Notes: generated by a model from the sequence alone, not told the origin. A DNA stretch of 64,000 bases from Lactobacillus kimbladii (GCF_000970755.1 NZ_KQ034007.1:1032980-1096979), one strand, 5' to 3'; counted from the stretch's first letter, positions 54,709-63,691 are shown. Made by a program: numbers and translations.

Positions 54709-54824
54709 AATAAAAGTTGCCGAATATCAAGCGACACAATGCTTTAGGTGGATTGGTATAGAAAAAAAACAAACTATTTAATAGCATTGAATGTGTAATA
54801 TTTTTTATAGAAAAGAGAAGAATT

Positions 54825-55106
54825 ATGGCTTCAATTAACAAGTCTGAACTTACTAAAGAAGTTTCAGCAAAGACAGATCTTAAACAAAAAGATGCAGAAA
54901 AAGTTATCGATGCTTTAATCGAATCAATCAAGGATAACTTGGCTAAAGGCGAAAAAGTACAAATCATAGGTTTTGGCTCTTTTGAAGTACGTAATCGTGC
55001 AGCAAGAAAAGGTAGAAACCCACAAACTGGTAAAACTTTAACCATTCCTGCAACTAAAGTACCTGCATTCAAGCCTGGTAAAGCATTGAAGGATGCAGTT
55101 AAATAA
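54825..55106 (+). CDS. hup: DNA-binding protein HU
   Basis: The major nucleoid-associated histone-like protein, 93 aa. The family signature [21 protein letters not shown] is at about 48-68, and the N-terminal helix pair includes [17 protein letters not shown] lies before the ATG. It is flanked by its own promoter and a strong terminator, as expected for a highly expressed single gene. Confidence 0.97.
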   Translation: MASINKSELTKEVSAKTDLKQKDAEKVIDALIESIKDNLAKGEKVQIIGFGSFEVRNRAARKGRNPQTGKTLTIPATKVPAFKPGKALKDAVK

Positions 55107-55124
55107 TTCTACTTTTAAATACGA

Positions 55125-55154
55125 AAAAACAACGAGATTCAACTCGTTGTTTTT
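55125..55154. terminator. Bidirectional terminator between hup and metI
   Basis: AAAAACAACGAG (55125-55136) pairs perfectly with 55143-55154 around a 6-nt loop, giving T runs in both directions for the converging hup and met transcripts. Confidence 0.92.
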
Positions 55155-55171
55155 ATTTTGTTTTTAAATTT

Positions 55172-55873
55172 TTAACGATTTTGATGATTTAATTTGTTAG
55201 CGAAAAAGTCACCAATAACCTGAACAATAAATATTAAAATAATAACTAAAACAGTCGCAATAAGAGTAACGTCATTATTAAACCGATTATAGCCGTATGA
55301 AATTGCAGTATTACCTAATCCACCAGCTCCAATTGCACCTGCCATTGCAGTCAAACCAATTAGACTTATAACCGTTACGGTAGAAACACGAGCAAGTTCT
55401 GATCTGGCTTCGTTTAAATAAACGCTAAATATAATATCCCAGATCGTAGCTCCTAAACTCTGTGCTGCTTCAATTTTACCGTGGTCAACACTTTCAAGTG
55501 CTACTTGAACCTGTCGCGCATAAAATGGGAAACAGCCTAATGTAAGAGGAACTAAAGCCGCTTGAATGCCAATTTGGGTACCCACAATTTTTTGTGTTAC
55601 TGGAGCAATGAATGCCAGTAAAATGATGAATGGAATTGCTCTAAAAATTGAAACAATTTTATCGCAAAGGTTAAACCAAAATTTATTAGGCCTGATGCCA
55701 TCACTCTTTGTCAAGACTAAAACTATACCAAAAACCATTCCTAGAATACCGCCAAAAATTCCGGCCCAAAAAGTCATATACAGAGTTTGAATAATGCTGG
55801 TGCCCCAGCCAGTGTCTCCCAGCCAGCCTAATTGCACAACATTGGGAAAAACTTTGCTAAACCAACTACTCAT
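55172..55873 (-). CDS. metI: Methionine ABC transporter permease
   Basis: The inner-membrane subunit of a MetNIQ importer, 233 aa with five or six spans. The coupling EAA-like loop is [23 protein letters not shown] near 131-153. [21 protein letters not shown] is typical of MetI. It overlaps metN by eight bases. GGGGGATC precedes the ATG. Confidence 0.94.
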   Translation of the reverse strand: MSSWFSKVFPNVVQLGWLGDTGWGTSIIQTLYMTFWAGIFGGILGMVFGIVLVLTKSDGIRPNKFWFNLCDKIVSIFRAIPFIILLAFIAPVTQKIVGTQIGIQAALVPLTLGCFPFYARQVQVALESVDHGKIEAAQSLGATIWDIIFSVYLNEARSELARVSTVTVISLIGLTAMAGAIGAGGLGNTAISYGYNRFNNDVTLIATVLVIILIFIVQVIGDFFANKLNHQNR

Positions 55874-56930
55874 ATAGATCCCCCTTTTCGTTTAAACGAG
55901 TGACAGCAACTTCCGCTTTTCTTAAATAAGCAACCGTCTCCTGCTGTTTTGTCTTGTCTCCTTTGACTTGAACAAGTAAAGTACCAATTGGCTCATCATC
56001 AAGCAATTCAACATTGCCGTATAACATACTGGCTTCGACCCCTACTTCACGATACAAATCAACAACAATTGTTTTAGTGACATTAGCCATGCTATATACA
56101 AGTTGATAAATGGCCTCATTATCGTTGTCAAGCTTATCAATATTAAGAGATTTCAAAGTGTTGATTACTTCCAAAGAGCCACCCACGAAACTCTTGGTCA
56201 AATCATTTTTAGGATGTAGCACAACATCCCTTAAACTTCCTTTTTCAACAATTTGTCCAGACTGCATTAAGGCAACTTTATTACAAACTTTCTTAATAGC
56301 AGCCATTTCATGAGTTATCAAGACAATAGTTAAGTTAAGATCTTTTTGGAGCTTTTTGAGCAATGTCAGTATTTGGAGAGTATTTTGGGGATCAAGAGCA
56401 CTGGTAGCCTCATCTGAAATCAAAATATCTGGTTCATTCGCTAAAGCTCTGGCAATAGCAACTCTTTGCTGCTGGCCCCCTGAAAGTTGTACCGGATAAA
56501 AATTTGCTTTGTCTCTTAAATCTACTAAGTCTAATAATTTTAATGATTTTTCCTTTATTTCTTTTTCTTTTAATCCAGAATGTTTCAGGGCAAAGGACAC
56601 GTTGTCAACGACGCTTATTTCATTTAATAAATTAAAATTCTGAAAAATCATGCCAATTTTTCTGCGAGCTAGCTGTAAATCTTTGTTAGCTATCACCTGT
56701 TTGCCATCTTTAACAAAATCAGTTCCGTTAACTTTAATATTGCCGGCTGTCGGCTTTTGTAAAAGGTTAACTGTTCTGACTAAAGTAGACTTACCAGCCC
56801 CGGAAAAGCCCACAACGCCATATATATCACCTTTTTCTACAGTTAAACTAACATCATGAACTGCTTGCACAATTTTGCCTTTTTTATCAGGAAAATCTAC
56901 ACTAACGTGTTCTAAATCAATAATACCCAT
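55866..56930 (-). CDS. metN: Methionine ABC transporter ATP-binding protein
   Basis: ATPase of the MetNIQ importer, 354 aa. Walker [10 protein letters not shown] (41-49), signature [15 protein letters not shown] (near 144), Walker [13 protein letters not shown], and H-loop ITHEM. A C-terminal NIL domain (about 270-354) binds methionine to inhibit transport, as in E. coli MetN. GGAGAAG lies before the ATG. Confidence 0.95.
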   Translation of the reverse strand: MGIIDLEHVSVDFPDKKGKIVQAVHDVSLTVEKGDIYGVVGFSGAGKSTLVRTVNLLQKPTAGNIKVNGTDFVKDGKQVIANKDLQLARRKIGMIFQNFNLLNEISVVDNVSFALKHSGLKEKEIKEKSLKLLDLVDLRDKANFYPVQLSGGQQQRVAIARALANEPDILISDEATSALDPQNTLQILTLLKKLQKDLNLTIVLITHEMAAIKKVCNKVALMQSGQIVEKGSLRDVVLHPKNDLTKSFVGGSLEVINTLKSLNIDKLDNDNEAIYQLVYSMANVTKTIVVDLYREVGVEASMLYGNVELLDDEPIGTLLVQVKGDKTKQQETVAYLRKAEVAVTRLNEKGDLYE

Positions 56931-56957
56931 TACAATCTTCTCCGATCATTAAAATTT

Positions 56958-57809
56958 TTACTTCAATTTAATGTCCCAAGCACTTCTAGTCATATTTCCG
57001 TAATATTTCTTTTGTATCCGTTTAGTCTCAGCGGTTTGATAACATTTGACTACCGCCTGGTAGTCCTTGTTCTTTGCTTGGTCTTTCTTGGCTACAATGA
57101 TATTTATCCATTGATAAGAATCTTTATTTACCGGCTCAACAAAGATTGTTTGTTTTTCACCTAAACCTGCTGGACGAGCAAAGTCATTATTAATAACTGC
57201 TGCATCGACTGAATTAATCACACGTCCACATTGATCGGCACTAATTTCTTTAACTTTGATGTTTTTAGGATTCTTCACAATATCTGCAACGGTCACAAGA
57301 GCTTTACCTTTGCGTAATGAAATTAATCCAGCATTTTTCAAAACGAGTAAAGAACGAGATTCATTACTTGCGTCATTTGGAACAGCAATTGTGGCACCTT
57401 TTGGCAGCTCGCTCAATTTATGATATTTCTTTGAATATAGCCTAATTGGATTTATATCTGTGCGTCCTATAGCTACTAATCCACCATGATTGGCTTTATT
57501 CCAAGCTTTTAGAAAAGCATAATGTTGGAAAGCATTTAGATCTATGTCTCCACTTTTTACGGCCTTATTTGGTTGATTGTAATCAGTGAAATTCTTGATT
57601 TTAATCGTAATACCATATTTTTTCTTGGCCAAGGCCGCAGCGTGATCCCAAATAACCTCTTTGGGTTTTGACTCACTAACTATACCTACAGTAACAACAT
57701 GGTTCTTTTGATTGCTATCCCCTTTTTTGCCAAAGCTAAACCAAGCAATTGCAATAATTACAATGGCTGCAATTACTCCAATAATTATATTGCGACTTTT
57801 TTTAATCAT
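56958..57809 (-). CDS. metQ: Methionine ABC transporter substrate-binding protein, no lipobox
   Basis: A NlpA/MetQ-type binding protein of 283 aa with VVTVGIVSESKPKEVIWDHAA near 38, FTDYNQPNKAVKSGDIDLNAFQHYAFL, and TIAVPNDASNESRSLLVLKNAGLI. It begins with a hydrophobic segment (about 7-27) but has no cysteine for a lipobox, so it is probably anchored by an uncleaved helix or released. Start ATG 57807-57809 has GGGAGG seven bases upstream; the frame from 57845 is rejected. It is the first gene of a metQ-metN-metI operon under a T-box. Confidence 0.9.
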   Translation of the reverse strand: MIKKSRNIIIGVIAAIVIIAIAWFSFGKKGDSNQKNHVVTVGIVSESKPKEVIWDHAAALAKKKYGITIKIKNFTDYNQPNKAVKSGDIDLNAFQHYAFLKAWNKANHGGLVAIGRTDINPIRLYSKKYHKLSELPKGATIAVPNDASNESRSLLVLKNAGLISLRKGKALVTVADIVKNPKNIKVKEISADQCGRVINSVDAAVINNDFARPAGLGEKQTIFVEPVNKDSYQWINIIVAKKDQAKNKDYQAVVKCYQTAETKRIQKKYYGNMTRSAWDIKLK

Positions 57810-57834
57810 TAGAAAAACCTCCCAATTTTTCAAT

Positions 57835-58112
57835 AAAAAAAGCACTCATCCTAAACTAAGGACGAGTGCTTCGTGTTACCACCTTTAATTTGTTTATTAC
57901 TCACGTAATAAACCTCAACAGCTATCTAACAATAGCTTGCAATGCTAACGGATGCAACTCCGCCACTAGCTAAATATCACTAGCAGTCATCGTTTCAAGC
58001 CCATGTTCACTACACCTTACTAACTGACTCTCACCAAACGTCAGCTCTCTTTGTTAGTAAAAATAATAGCTACTCTGCTTTTCAAGATGTATTAATTATT
58101 TAATTGTTTATT
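57835..58112 (-). promoter_or_regulatory. Methionine T-box leader of metQNI
   Basis: The T-box core GGTGGTAACACGAAGC lies opposite 57868-57883 and is followed by a terminator hairpin (57841-57853 with 57858-57870) and T run. In the 5' half, GTGAACATGGGC offers ATG as the specifier, agreeing with methionine transport genes downstream. The fold was judged by eye. Confidence 0.9.
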
Positions 58113-58141
58113 AATTTAACATCTAAAAAATCTTCTGTCAA
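58113..58141 (-). promoter_or_regulatory. Promoter of metQNI
   Basis: TTGACA (58136-58141) and TAAATT (58113-58118) with 17-bp spacing on the minus strand, at the head of the T-box leader. Confidence 0.65.
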
Positions 58142-58153
58142 CCAAAAAATAAA

Positions 58154-58342
58154 TTATTTTTTATTTGTTTGGTATGATTTTATTGTTTTAAAAAAATATT
58201 GTCCTACAGCAAAAGTTACAATGGCCATACCAATTACCTGCCACCAATAATTATGATTTAAGTTTTCTGCCAGTATAAAACTGCTAATCAAAGTTAATAT
58301 GCAAATTATCAAAACGACGGTAGAAGCAATTACTTGTTTCAT
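58154..58342 (-). CDS. Small two-span membrane protein after folA
   Basis: A 62-aa protein with two hydrophobic helices (about 5-25 and 33-53) and a short basic tail. The family is not recognised. AAAGGAG lies before the ATG, inside the folA end, and only one base separates the genes, so it is cotranscribed with folA. The metQ promoter begins just before its stop. Confidence 0.6.
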   Translation of the reverse strand: MKQVIASTVVLIICILTLISSFILAENLNHNYWWQVIGMAIVTFAVGQYFFKTIKSYQTNKK

Positions 58343-58343
58343 G

Positions 58344-58853
58344 TTACTTCTCCTTTCTCATATAAGTTAAAAATTCATAAGGATAAAGATTTAAATTGTC
58401 AGGCTGATGAAATTCCCTTTTTACTATCTTAAAATGGCTATAATTAAGTTTTGTCATTGTCACATCAGCTATAAAAGTGGCTTTTATTTCAGTTTTTTCT
58501 AAGCAATCTACCTGATTTTTCAAGGCGTCAAAGACCGAATTACCACCTATTACACAAATTTCCAGATTTTTGTGTTGATCAATCCATCTTTGTAATTCAG
58601 TGAGCGTAGATATTATTAAAACTCTTTGATCAGCAAAAAATTTATTTTTTAATTTCTGACTAGTTGTTAAAACAATATGCTTGCGACCTGGTAGAATATG
58701 AGGCAAGCTCATAAAAGTTCTTCGACCCATGACAATGGGATGTCCATAAGTTATCTTTTTAAAATGGTGTATGTCAGCAGGCAGTTTCCAAGGTAAATGT
58801 CCATCTAGACCAATTTGGTGTTTTTCATCTTCTGCCCAAACAAAAGTGATCAT
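58344..58853 (-). CDS. folA: Dihydrofolate reductase
   Basis: The enzyme reduces dihydrofolate to tetrahydrofolate with NADPH. The 169-aa protein has WAEDEKHQIGLDGHLPWKLPADIHHFKKIT (D in the substrate site near 27), IVMGRRTFMSLP with the NADPH-binding GRRT, and CVIGGNSVFDAL near 110. Thymidylate synthase, often adjacent, is not seen here. AGAGAGGC lies before the ATG. Confidence 0.93.
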   Translation of the reverse strand: MITFVWAEDEKHQIGLDGHLPWKLPADIHHFKKITYGHPIVMGRRTFMSLPHILPGRKHIVLTTSQKLKNKFFADQRVLIISTLTELQRWIDQHKNLEICVIGGNSVFDALKNQVDCLEKTEIKATFIADVTMTKLNYSHFKIVKREFHQPDNLNLYPYEFLTYMRKEK

Positions 58854-59022
58854 TAGTTCGCCTCTCTCTTAATTATAGCGCTTTATTTATTAGATTTCTT
58901 GTCTTTTGCCCAGCATTACCAATTATGCCTGGTTAACTTTCCGCAAATAAATTTAGACATGATTTTTCAAGCTAATGTTGTTATAGTTATTTAAGTATCT
59001 TAACAAATTACAGGAGGAAGTC

Positions 59023-59331
59023 ATGTCGGAAAAAAGTCAATTTACTGAAGCAAAATATAATAAAATGAAACAAACTGAAGCTGATTTAGTGCGCGATTTA
59101 CAAGCAATTGTAAAAGATCCTTCTAAGGAAGCCGATTTGAGTGATGATGTCTTTACCAAGCATCAAAACTGGCTGCGAATTATTATGCCTAATTATTCCC
59201 GCAAAATCCATTTAGGAATAGTCGATGCTTATGATAATGATACTCGCTACCAATCCTATTATGATGATAAGGCTGGCAAAGGTGCAACTAAGATATTAAG
59301 TAGAATTGTCAAAAAACATTTAGCAAAATAA
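59023..59331 (+). CDS. Stand-alone TipAS-like domain protein
   Basis: A 102-aa soluble protein. The C-terminal half fits the TipAS antibiotic-recognition pattern: IMPNYSRKIHLGIVDAY, then a D-x-R-x-x-x-Y-Y-D core, then GKGATKILSRIV. In TipA-type MerR regulators this globin-like domain follows a DNA-binding domain, which is absent here. It may be a drug-binding or sequestering protein, or a domain relic. AGGAGG lies before the ATG. It is monocistronic with its own terminator. The assignment is by pattern only. Confidence 0.6.
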   Translation: MSEKSQFTEAKYNKMKQTEADLVRDLQAIVKDPSKEADLSDDVFTKHQNWLRIIMPNYSRKIHLGIVDAYDNDTRYQSYYDDKAGKGATKILSRIVKKHLAK

Positions 59332-59363
59332 AAGAAGTCTTTTACATGAAAGACTTCTTTTTT
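59331..59363. terminator. Bidirectional terminator after the TipAS-like gene
   Basis: AAAGAAGTCTTT (59331-59342) pairs with 59349-59360 around a 6-nt loop, followed by T on the plus strand and preceded by A-rich sequence for the converging pnuC transcript. Confidence 0.88.
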
Positions 59364-59364
59364 G

Positions 59365-60078
59365 TCAATGAAACCAGCTAACAAGCTTATCGGTAAAAGC
59401 TAGTAAATCATTAATTAAATACAAAATATATGTTAAAAATAAGGTGAGATTAGCATCCCCCTGAAACGCGGTAACTCCCCATAAAATAATTGAAAGTACT
59501 CCTTGAATAGTCCAAAAATAGTATTGCTCGCGAAAATGTAATGTGCAAAGAAGAGATCCAGTAATTCCGATCGCTCCCGCTGTTGCATCGATTAAGGGCC
59601 TAGGACTAGTAAAAATTTTTGTATCTAGCAGATAAAGTAAAACTAGCACTACGGCAAAAAAGATAATGGTAAGAAGCCACTTTGTCAGTGTCAAACCATG
59701 AATATGTTTTTCCGTATCTTTAGACCAAGACGGCAACAACAACACTGGTAAATCCAAAATAACAATATATACGCCCTGTAAAATTACATTGGCATAATTT
59801 TGGGCATAAACGGAAACAATAATGTAAATTGTAGCTGAAATCAAACCCAAAATACCGTTAATTTGTCTGGCGTTAGTAATAGCAAGAGTACAAGTGAAAC
59901 CTAAAATTGCAGCAACCATTGTCAATAATGAAATTTGATCAATTGGAGACGCAACAGTAGTCCCAATAATAATACCAATCCCCAGCATTAATAAGAGATA
60001 TGTTTTAAAACTCCAACCACGCATTTGGTTAATGTACCATTTTAATTTAAAAATATCAGCTTTTAGCTGAACTTTCAT
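59365..60078 (-). CDS. pnuC: Nicotinamide riboside transporter PnuC
   Basis: A facilitator-type vitamin transporter of 237 aa with seven spans, importing nicotinamide riboside for NAD synthesis. The late segment FWTIQGVLSIILWG matches the family W-x-x-x-x-x-x-x-x-W substrate region, and TLFLTYILYLINDLLAF ends the domain. AGGAAGG lies four bases from the ATG. It is monocistronic, with no NadR or NR kinase gene nearby. Confidence 0.88.
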   Translation of the reverse strand: MKVQLKADIFKLKWYINQMRGWSFKTYLLLMLGIGIIIGTTVASPIDQISLLTMVAAILGFTCTLAITNARQINGILGLISATIYIIVSVYAQNYANVILQGVYIVILDLPVLLLPSWSKDTEKHIHGLTLTKWLLTIIFFAVVLVLLYLLDTKIFTSPRPLIDATAGAIGITGSLLCTLHFREQYYFWTIQGVLSIILWGVTAFQGDANLTLFLTYILYLINDLLAFTDKLVSWFH

Positions 60079-60214
60079 CCGACCTTCCTACCTTCTACTT
60101 GAATTTCAGTTAAAAAACACGTTTTTAATACTAACATAACTTTTAAGTCACTTTAAGAAATTTAACTAGAAAGTCAGATCTATGAAAATGACTGCTGTCA
60201 ACTGTCCTTTTGCC

Positions 60215-61378
60215 TTATCTATCTTTATCCATTTTTATTATTGACCATTTAAGCAGAAAGGGCGAAATCACAGTTGTCATAATGATCGCACCAATCACAG
60301 TTGAATATGCCGCTGGCGCAAGTAGATGGTTTGTCAAACCTATCTGTGCAACCACGAGAGCCATTTCACCGCGCGAAACCATTCCGGTCCCGACTAACAA
60401 GGAACTGGAATTGCTAAACCCAGCAATTTTTGCGCCCAAGCTTGCGCCAACTAATTTTGATAAAACACCTCCAATAATCAAAACGATAAATAAAATAAAA
60501 TCGTGTAATATTCCTCTAATGCTCATGTCCAAACCAATACTGACAAAGAATACGGGGATAAAACTACTGTAACCAATGACGGTAAAATTCTTTTTGAGAA
60601 TTTTCTGTGCTGAAGTACGATTGAGAGCCAAACCGGCAAAAAAAGCGCCAATCACATTACTAAGTCCTACTTCTTCAGCAGCCCAAGAAGCTAATACCAC
60701 AATAATCATTGCCACAAATGTTTCAGAAACAGGCAATGTCAGACGCTGACTTAAGCTAATTAACCGAGGTATGACATAAATGCTAAGAAGAACTAATAAT
60801 ATAAGAAAGGCTGCCTGAACAAGGAGGCTAATAATAAAGTTTTTTTCCATACTTGAACCTTGCTCAGAAACACCTGTCAGTCCACTAACAATGCTCAAAA
60901 GTAATATTGAGAGCAGATCATCTGCTACTGCAGCACCTAAAATTGTCATGCCCTCCTTTCCTTCCAGGCGTCCCATTTCTTGCAAAACGGCTACCGAAAT
61001 TGAAACCGAAGTAGCTGAAAAAGTTAAGCCTAAAAATAAACTTTCAACCTGTGAAAAATTAAAGAGAATGCCTGTTATATAAGCAATAATAATTGGTACT
61101 ATCATACCAAAGGCAGCTACCAACACACTAGGACGAAAAAGTTTTTTTAGTGTTTTAATATCACTGTCAAGACCTGCCAAAAACATCAAAAAAATCACAC
61201 CGATGTCGGAGAACACTTTAATGATTCCGCCCGGTTGTACCAAATTAAAGATTCCCGGTCCAATAACTATCCCAGCTAGTAATTCGCCGACAACAGCTGG
61301 TAATCTTAACCTTGCACTTAATTGTCCGCCAATTAGGGTAGCTATTAATATAACAACTAGCATTCCTAAAAATTTCAT
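60215..61378 (-). CDS. Na+/H+ (K+/H+) antiporter, CPA2 family
   Basis: A monovalent cation:proton antiporter of 387 aa with about 12 membrane helices and no TrkA domain. Family marks are LPAVVGELLAGIVIGPGIFNLV near 28-49, GVIFLMFLAGLDSD, TFSATSVSISVAVL and GAAVADDLLSILLLS (the Asp-Asp ion-binding pair). SRGEMALVVAQIG occurs near the end. It is preceded by a leader containing a long hairpin with a T run, so attenuation is possible. Confidence 0.88.
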   Translation of the reverse strand: MKFLGMLVVILIATLIGGQLSARLRLPAVVGELLAGIVIGPGIFNLVQPGGIIKVFSDIGVIFLMFLAGLDSDIKTLKKLFRPSVLVAAFGMIVPIIIAYITGILFNFSQVESLFLGLTFSATSVSISVAVLQEMGRLEGKEGMTILGAAVADDLLSILLLSIVSGLTGVSEQGSSMEKNFIISLLVQAAFLILLVLLSIYVIPRLISLSQRLTLPVSETFVAMIIVVLASWAAEEVGLSNVIGAFFAGLALNRTSAQKILKKNFTVIGYSSFIPVFFVSIGLDMSIRGILHDFILFIVLIIGGVLSKLVGASLGAKIAGFSNSSSLLVGTGMVSRGEMALVVAQIGLTNHLLAPAAYSTVIGAIIMTTVISPFLLKWSIIKMDKDR

Positions 61379-61400
61379 TTACCTTCCAGCTTTCTACAGC

Positions 61401-61461
61401 AAAAAAGACCTTCAAAATTGCTCAGGCAACCCAAACCTGAGAACAATTCTTGAAAGTCTTT
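61401..61461 (-). terminator. Long hairpin with T run ahead of the antiporter gene
   Basis: AAAGACCTTCAA (61404-61415) pairs with 61450-61461; inner stems CTCAGG/CCTGAG and ATTG/CAAT extend it. Six T follow on the minus strand, then the antiporter ribosome binding site. It either ends the azlCD transcript or acts as an attenuator in a leader started at 61531-61558. Confidence 0.75.
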
Positions 61462-61530
61462 CACTCCAACCAAAATATTTATTTAATTTAAGAACCGATT
61501 TGATTTTTGCACAAATTAGCAACTTTTATT

Positions 61531-61558
61531 AGTATAACTCACAATTTTTTTAATTCAA
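61531..61558 (-). promoter_or_regulatory. Possible promoter of the antiporter leader
   Basis: TTGAAT (61553-61558), 16 bp, TATACT (61531-61536) on the minus strand. It would start an RNA of about 150 bases that meets the long hairpin before the antiporter start. Confidence 0.5.
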
Positions 61559-61597
61559 ATTTACAGAAATATAAACCAATTATTGATCGATCTTTCA

Positions 61598-61924
61598 CTA
61601 AATAAAAAATCGTAATAAAGCTAAAGAAACTACCCCAACAATAACAATTACTAAAAGTGATTTGCTAATAACCGCTGCTATAAAAGTTGGAAATGAAGCA
61701 ACAAGATATTCAAGGTTAGCTTTTGGCAATTGACCTGGTTGAGCTGTGAATAAATTGCAAAACCACATAGTAGACATTATAACTATCGGTACAAAAGATA
61801 GAAATTCAACCACTGCTTTAGGTAAAGTGAATTTTTTTAATAAAACAAAAGGAAGTATCCGCGATAGCCAAGTTGCAAGTCCACATCCGATAATAGTCAA
61901 AAACAAATAGTTAGAAGAAGACAC
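61598..61924 (-). CDS. azlD: Branched-chain amino acid export subunit AzlD
   Basis: A small 108-aa membrane protein with four spans, partner of AzlC in amino acid export. Typical segments are ATWLSRILPFVLLKKFTLP near 18-36 and FLSFVPIVIMSTMW near 42-55. It overlaps azlC by 14 bases. The pair exports branched-chain amino acids or analogues in characterised bacteria. Confidence 0.9.
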   Translation of the reverse strand: MSSSNYLFLTIIGCGLATWLSRILPFVLLKKFTLPKAVVEFLSFVPIVIMSTMWFCNLFTAQPGQLPKANLEYLVASFPTFIAAVISKSLLVIVIVGVVSLALLRFFI

Positions 61925-62618
61925 GTTTTATTACCATCCCCAATGCACATCCAATAAGGGTTACAACAATAATAACCATACTGGGTGGCAAAATCATTGT
62001 CAAAATATAGGTCAACAACATTGTCAGTAAAATTACTATTACTTGTAACAGCTTATTTAAAGACTTATCATTGTTTACTTGCAAATATAACAAACCAATA
62101 AACATTGCCACATTTGCAAAATCAAGACCTAATTGTTTTGGATCTTTAATAAAGTTGCCAAGTATGGCACCAATCGCTGTAGCAAATACCCAAGTTTTAT
62201 ATGAAATCATATTTTCAGTATTGAACCAACTGAAATTCATTTTGTCATTTGTAAAATTAAGTTTATTCATTGCCAGAGCAAAGCTTTCATCAGTTAAAAG
62301 CGTGCCAATTAAAATACCTTTGCCCAGTTTATCTTTCTTAAAGTACGGTGCCACCATTGTACTCATTAAAATCATCCTTGAATTGACCATAAATGTAGTA
62401 AAAATAATTGAAGCAATCGGACTACCTGCTACTAGCATACTAACAGTGGTAAATTGTGCCGATCCAGCATAGATTATGATTGACATCATGATTACTGTAA
62501 TAGTCGAAAAACCTGTTGAGCGAGCAATCACACCAAAAGCGGACGCAATTCCTAAATAGCCAAAAACTGTTGGAATTGTGTCAATAACAGCTGCACGCTT
62601 AGATAATGAACTTTCCAT
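61911..62618 (-). CDS. azlC: Branched-chain amino acid export subunit AzlC
   Basis: A 235-aa membrane protein with six or more spans. The start PTVFGYLGIASAFGVIARSTGFS and MSIIIYAGSAQFTTVSML near 45-62 are characteristic of AzlC, as is LLTDESFALAMNK near 107. AAAGAAG lies before the ATG. Together with azlD it forms a two-gene operon. Confidence 0.92.
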   Translation of the reverse strand: MESSLSKRAAVIDTIPTVFGYLGIASAFGVIARSTGFSTITVIMMSIIIYAGSAQFTTVSMLVAGSPIASIIFTTFMVNSRMILMSTMVAPYFKKDKLGKGILIGTLLTDESFALAMNKLNFTNDKMNFSWFNTENMISYKTWVFATAIGAILGNFIKDPKQLGLDFANVAMFIGLLYLQVNNDKSLNKLLQVIVILLTMLLTYILTMILPPSMVIIVVTLIGCALGMVIKRVFF

Positions 62619-62714
62619 ATTTCACTTCTTTAACTCAAAAATTAACTTACAATTAAATTCATGCATGCTTGTTTTATAGTCATAAAAATACGAACTATAT
62701 CAGCTTCAGATTAA

Positions 62715-62747
62715 AAAACTAGTTTACTTATAACAGTAACTAGTTTT
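62715..62747 (-). terminator. Terminator after the carboxymuconolactone decarboxylase-like gene
   Basis: AAAACTAGTTTACT (62715-62728) pairs with 62735-62747 with one bulged base and is followed by T on the minus strand. Confidence 0.7.
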
Positions 62748-62757
62748 AGTCATGACT

Positions 62758-63165
62758 TTATTCACTTTTATTCGATTGCGTGAAATCTATTCCACGATCT
62801 TTGAATACCTTTTTAGCAACATTAATCGCGTTTAGCACTTTCGGAAATCCCACGTAAGGAATAGTTTGAATAAATGTCTCGATTACTTCCTTTGGCGTTA
62901 AACCGACATTTAAAGCGCCATTGATATGAACATTCAGTTGCGGTTCAGTGTCTCCTTGTGTCAGCAAAGTTGTAATAGTAATCATTTCCCTTTGCTTTAG
63001 ATCCAGGACACCACGATCGTATACGTCACCAAATGCAAATTCAATAATGTAGCGACCTACATCTTCAGATAAACCAGCTAGTGAATCAATAACTGATTTG
63101 CCGCCCTCTTGATCAACTTTTTCTAAATTTACTAAACCTTTTTGATAACGTTCATCATTTTTCAT
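62758..63165 (-). CDS. Carboxymuconolactone decarboxylase family protein
   Basis: A 135-aa all-helical protein of the CMD/AhpD superfamily. The family pattern LKQREMITITTLLTQGDTEPQLNVHINGALNVGLTPKEVIETFIQTIPYVGFPKVLNAI is present, with the E-x(n)-H element in the PQLNVHI position, but no CxxC redox pair. The protein may act on a lactone or reactive metabolite; an AhpD-like peroxidase role is unlikely without the cysteines. It is divergent from a MerR regulator with a 19-bp promoter spacer. Confidence 0.87.
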   Translation of the reverse strand: MKNDERYQKGLVNLEKVDQEGGKSVIDSLAGLSEDVGRYIIEFAFGDVYDRGVLDLKQREMITITTLLTQGDTEPQLNVHINGALNVGLTPKEVIETFIQTIPYVGFPKVLNAINVAKKVFKDRGIDFTQSNKSE

Positions 63166-63208
63166 AGTTTTTCTCCTTTTTGTTTTGTAAACTTTTTTAA
63201 CGGTTTAT

Positions 63209-63239
63209 AGAATAGTTGCTGGAGTATAGTCCATGTCAA
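63209..63239 (-). promoter_or_regulatory. MerR-type promoter with 19-bp spacer
   Basis: On the minus strand TTGACA (63234-63239) and TATTCT (63209-63214) are separated by 19 bp. The spacer carries the dyad TGGA-CTATAC-TCCA (63220-63233). The over-long spacer with a central dyad is the hallmark of promoters activated by MerR proteins. Confidence 0.8.
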
Positions 63240-63322
63240 CTACTATTTCAAAATTTTTTGGTAGTGGTAAAATATGACGATGTATCATTTACCTAGCTTG
63301 AATTTTTTAGAAAGGAACTACA

Positions 63323-63691
63323 ATGAAATATTCAATTGGTCAATTTTCGAAACTTAGTGGCTTTTCAATCGACACACTGCGTTATTATGAAAAGCAAAAA
63401 TTACTTTTCCCAAATCGTGATGAAAATAATCGTCGCATTTATACTGAAAAAGACGTAGCATGGATTAGTTTCATTTCCCGCTTAAAAAAGACTGGTATGA
63501 GTATTAAAGAAATGCAAAAATACACCAAATTACGCTATGAGGGTGACCAAACTATACCTGACAGACTTGTTTTACTGTTTAAGCAGCTTGATAATTTACA
63601 TGAACAGGAAAAGAAAATTGACGATAATATCAAGTTTGTAGAACAAAAAATTAAAACCTATCTCAAGACAATCGGTGATCTAAAAGAATAA
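63323..63691 (+). CDS. MerR-family transcriptional regulator
   Basis: A 122-aa regulator with the N-terminal winged HTH (about 3-38, SIGQFSKLSGFSIDTLRYYEKQKLL) and a C-terminal coiled coil (about 80-118). No cysteine cluster for metal binding is visible, so it is of the AdhR/stress-sensing type common next to carboxymuconolactone decarboxylase genes. It probably activates the divergent gene through the 19-bp-spacer promoter. AAAGGAAC lies before the ATG. Confidence 0.9.
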   Translation: MKYSIGQFSKLSGFSIDTLRYYEKQKLLFPNRDENNRRIYTEKDVAWISFISRLKKTGMSIKEMQKYTKLRYEGDQTIPDRLVLLFKQLDNLHEQEKKIDDNIKFVEQKIKTYLKTIGDLKE

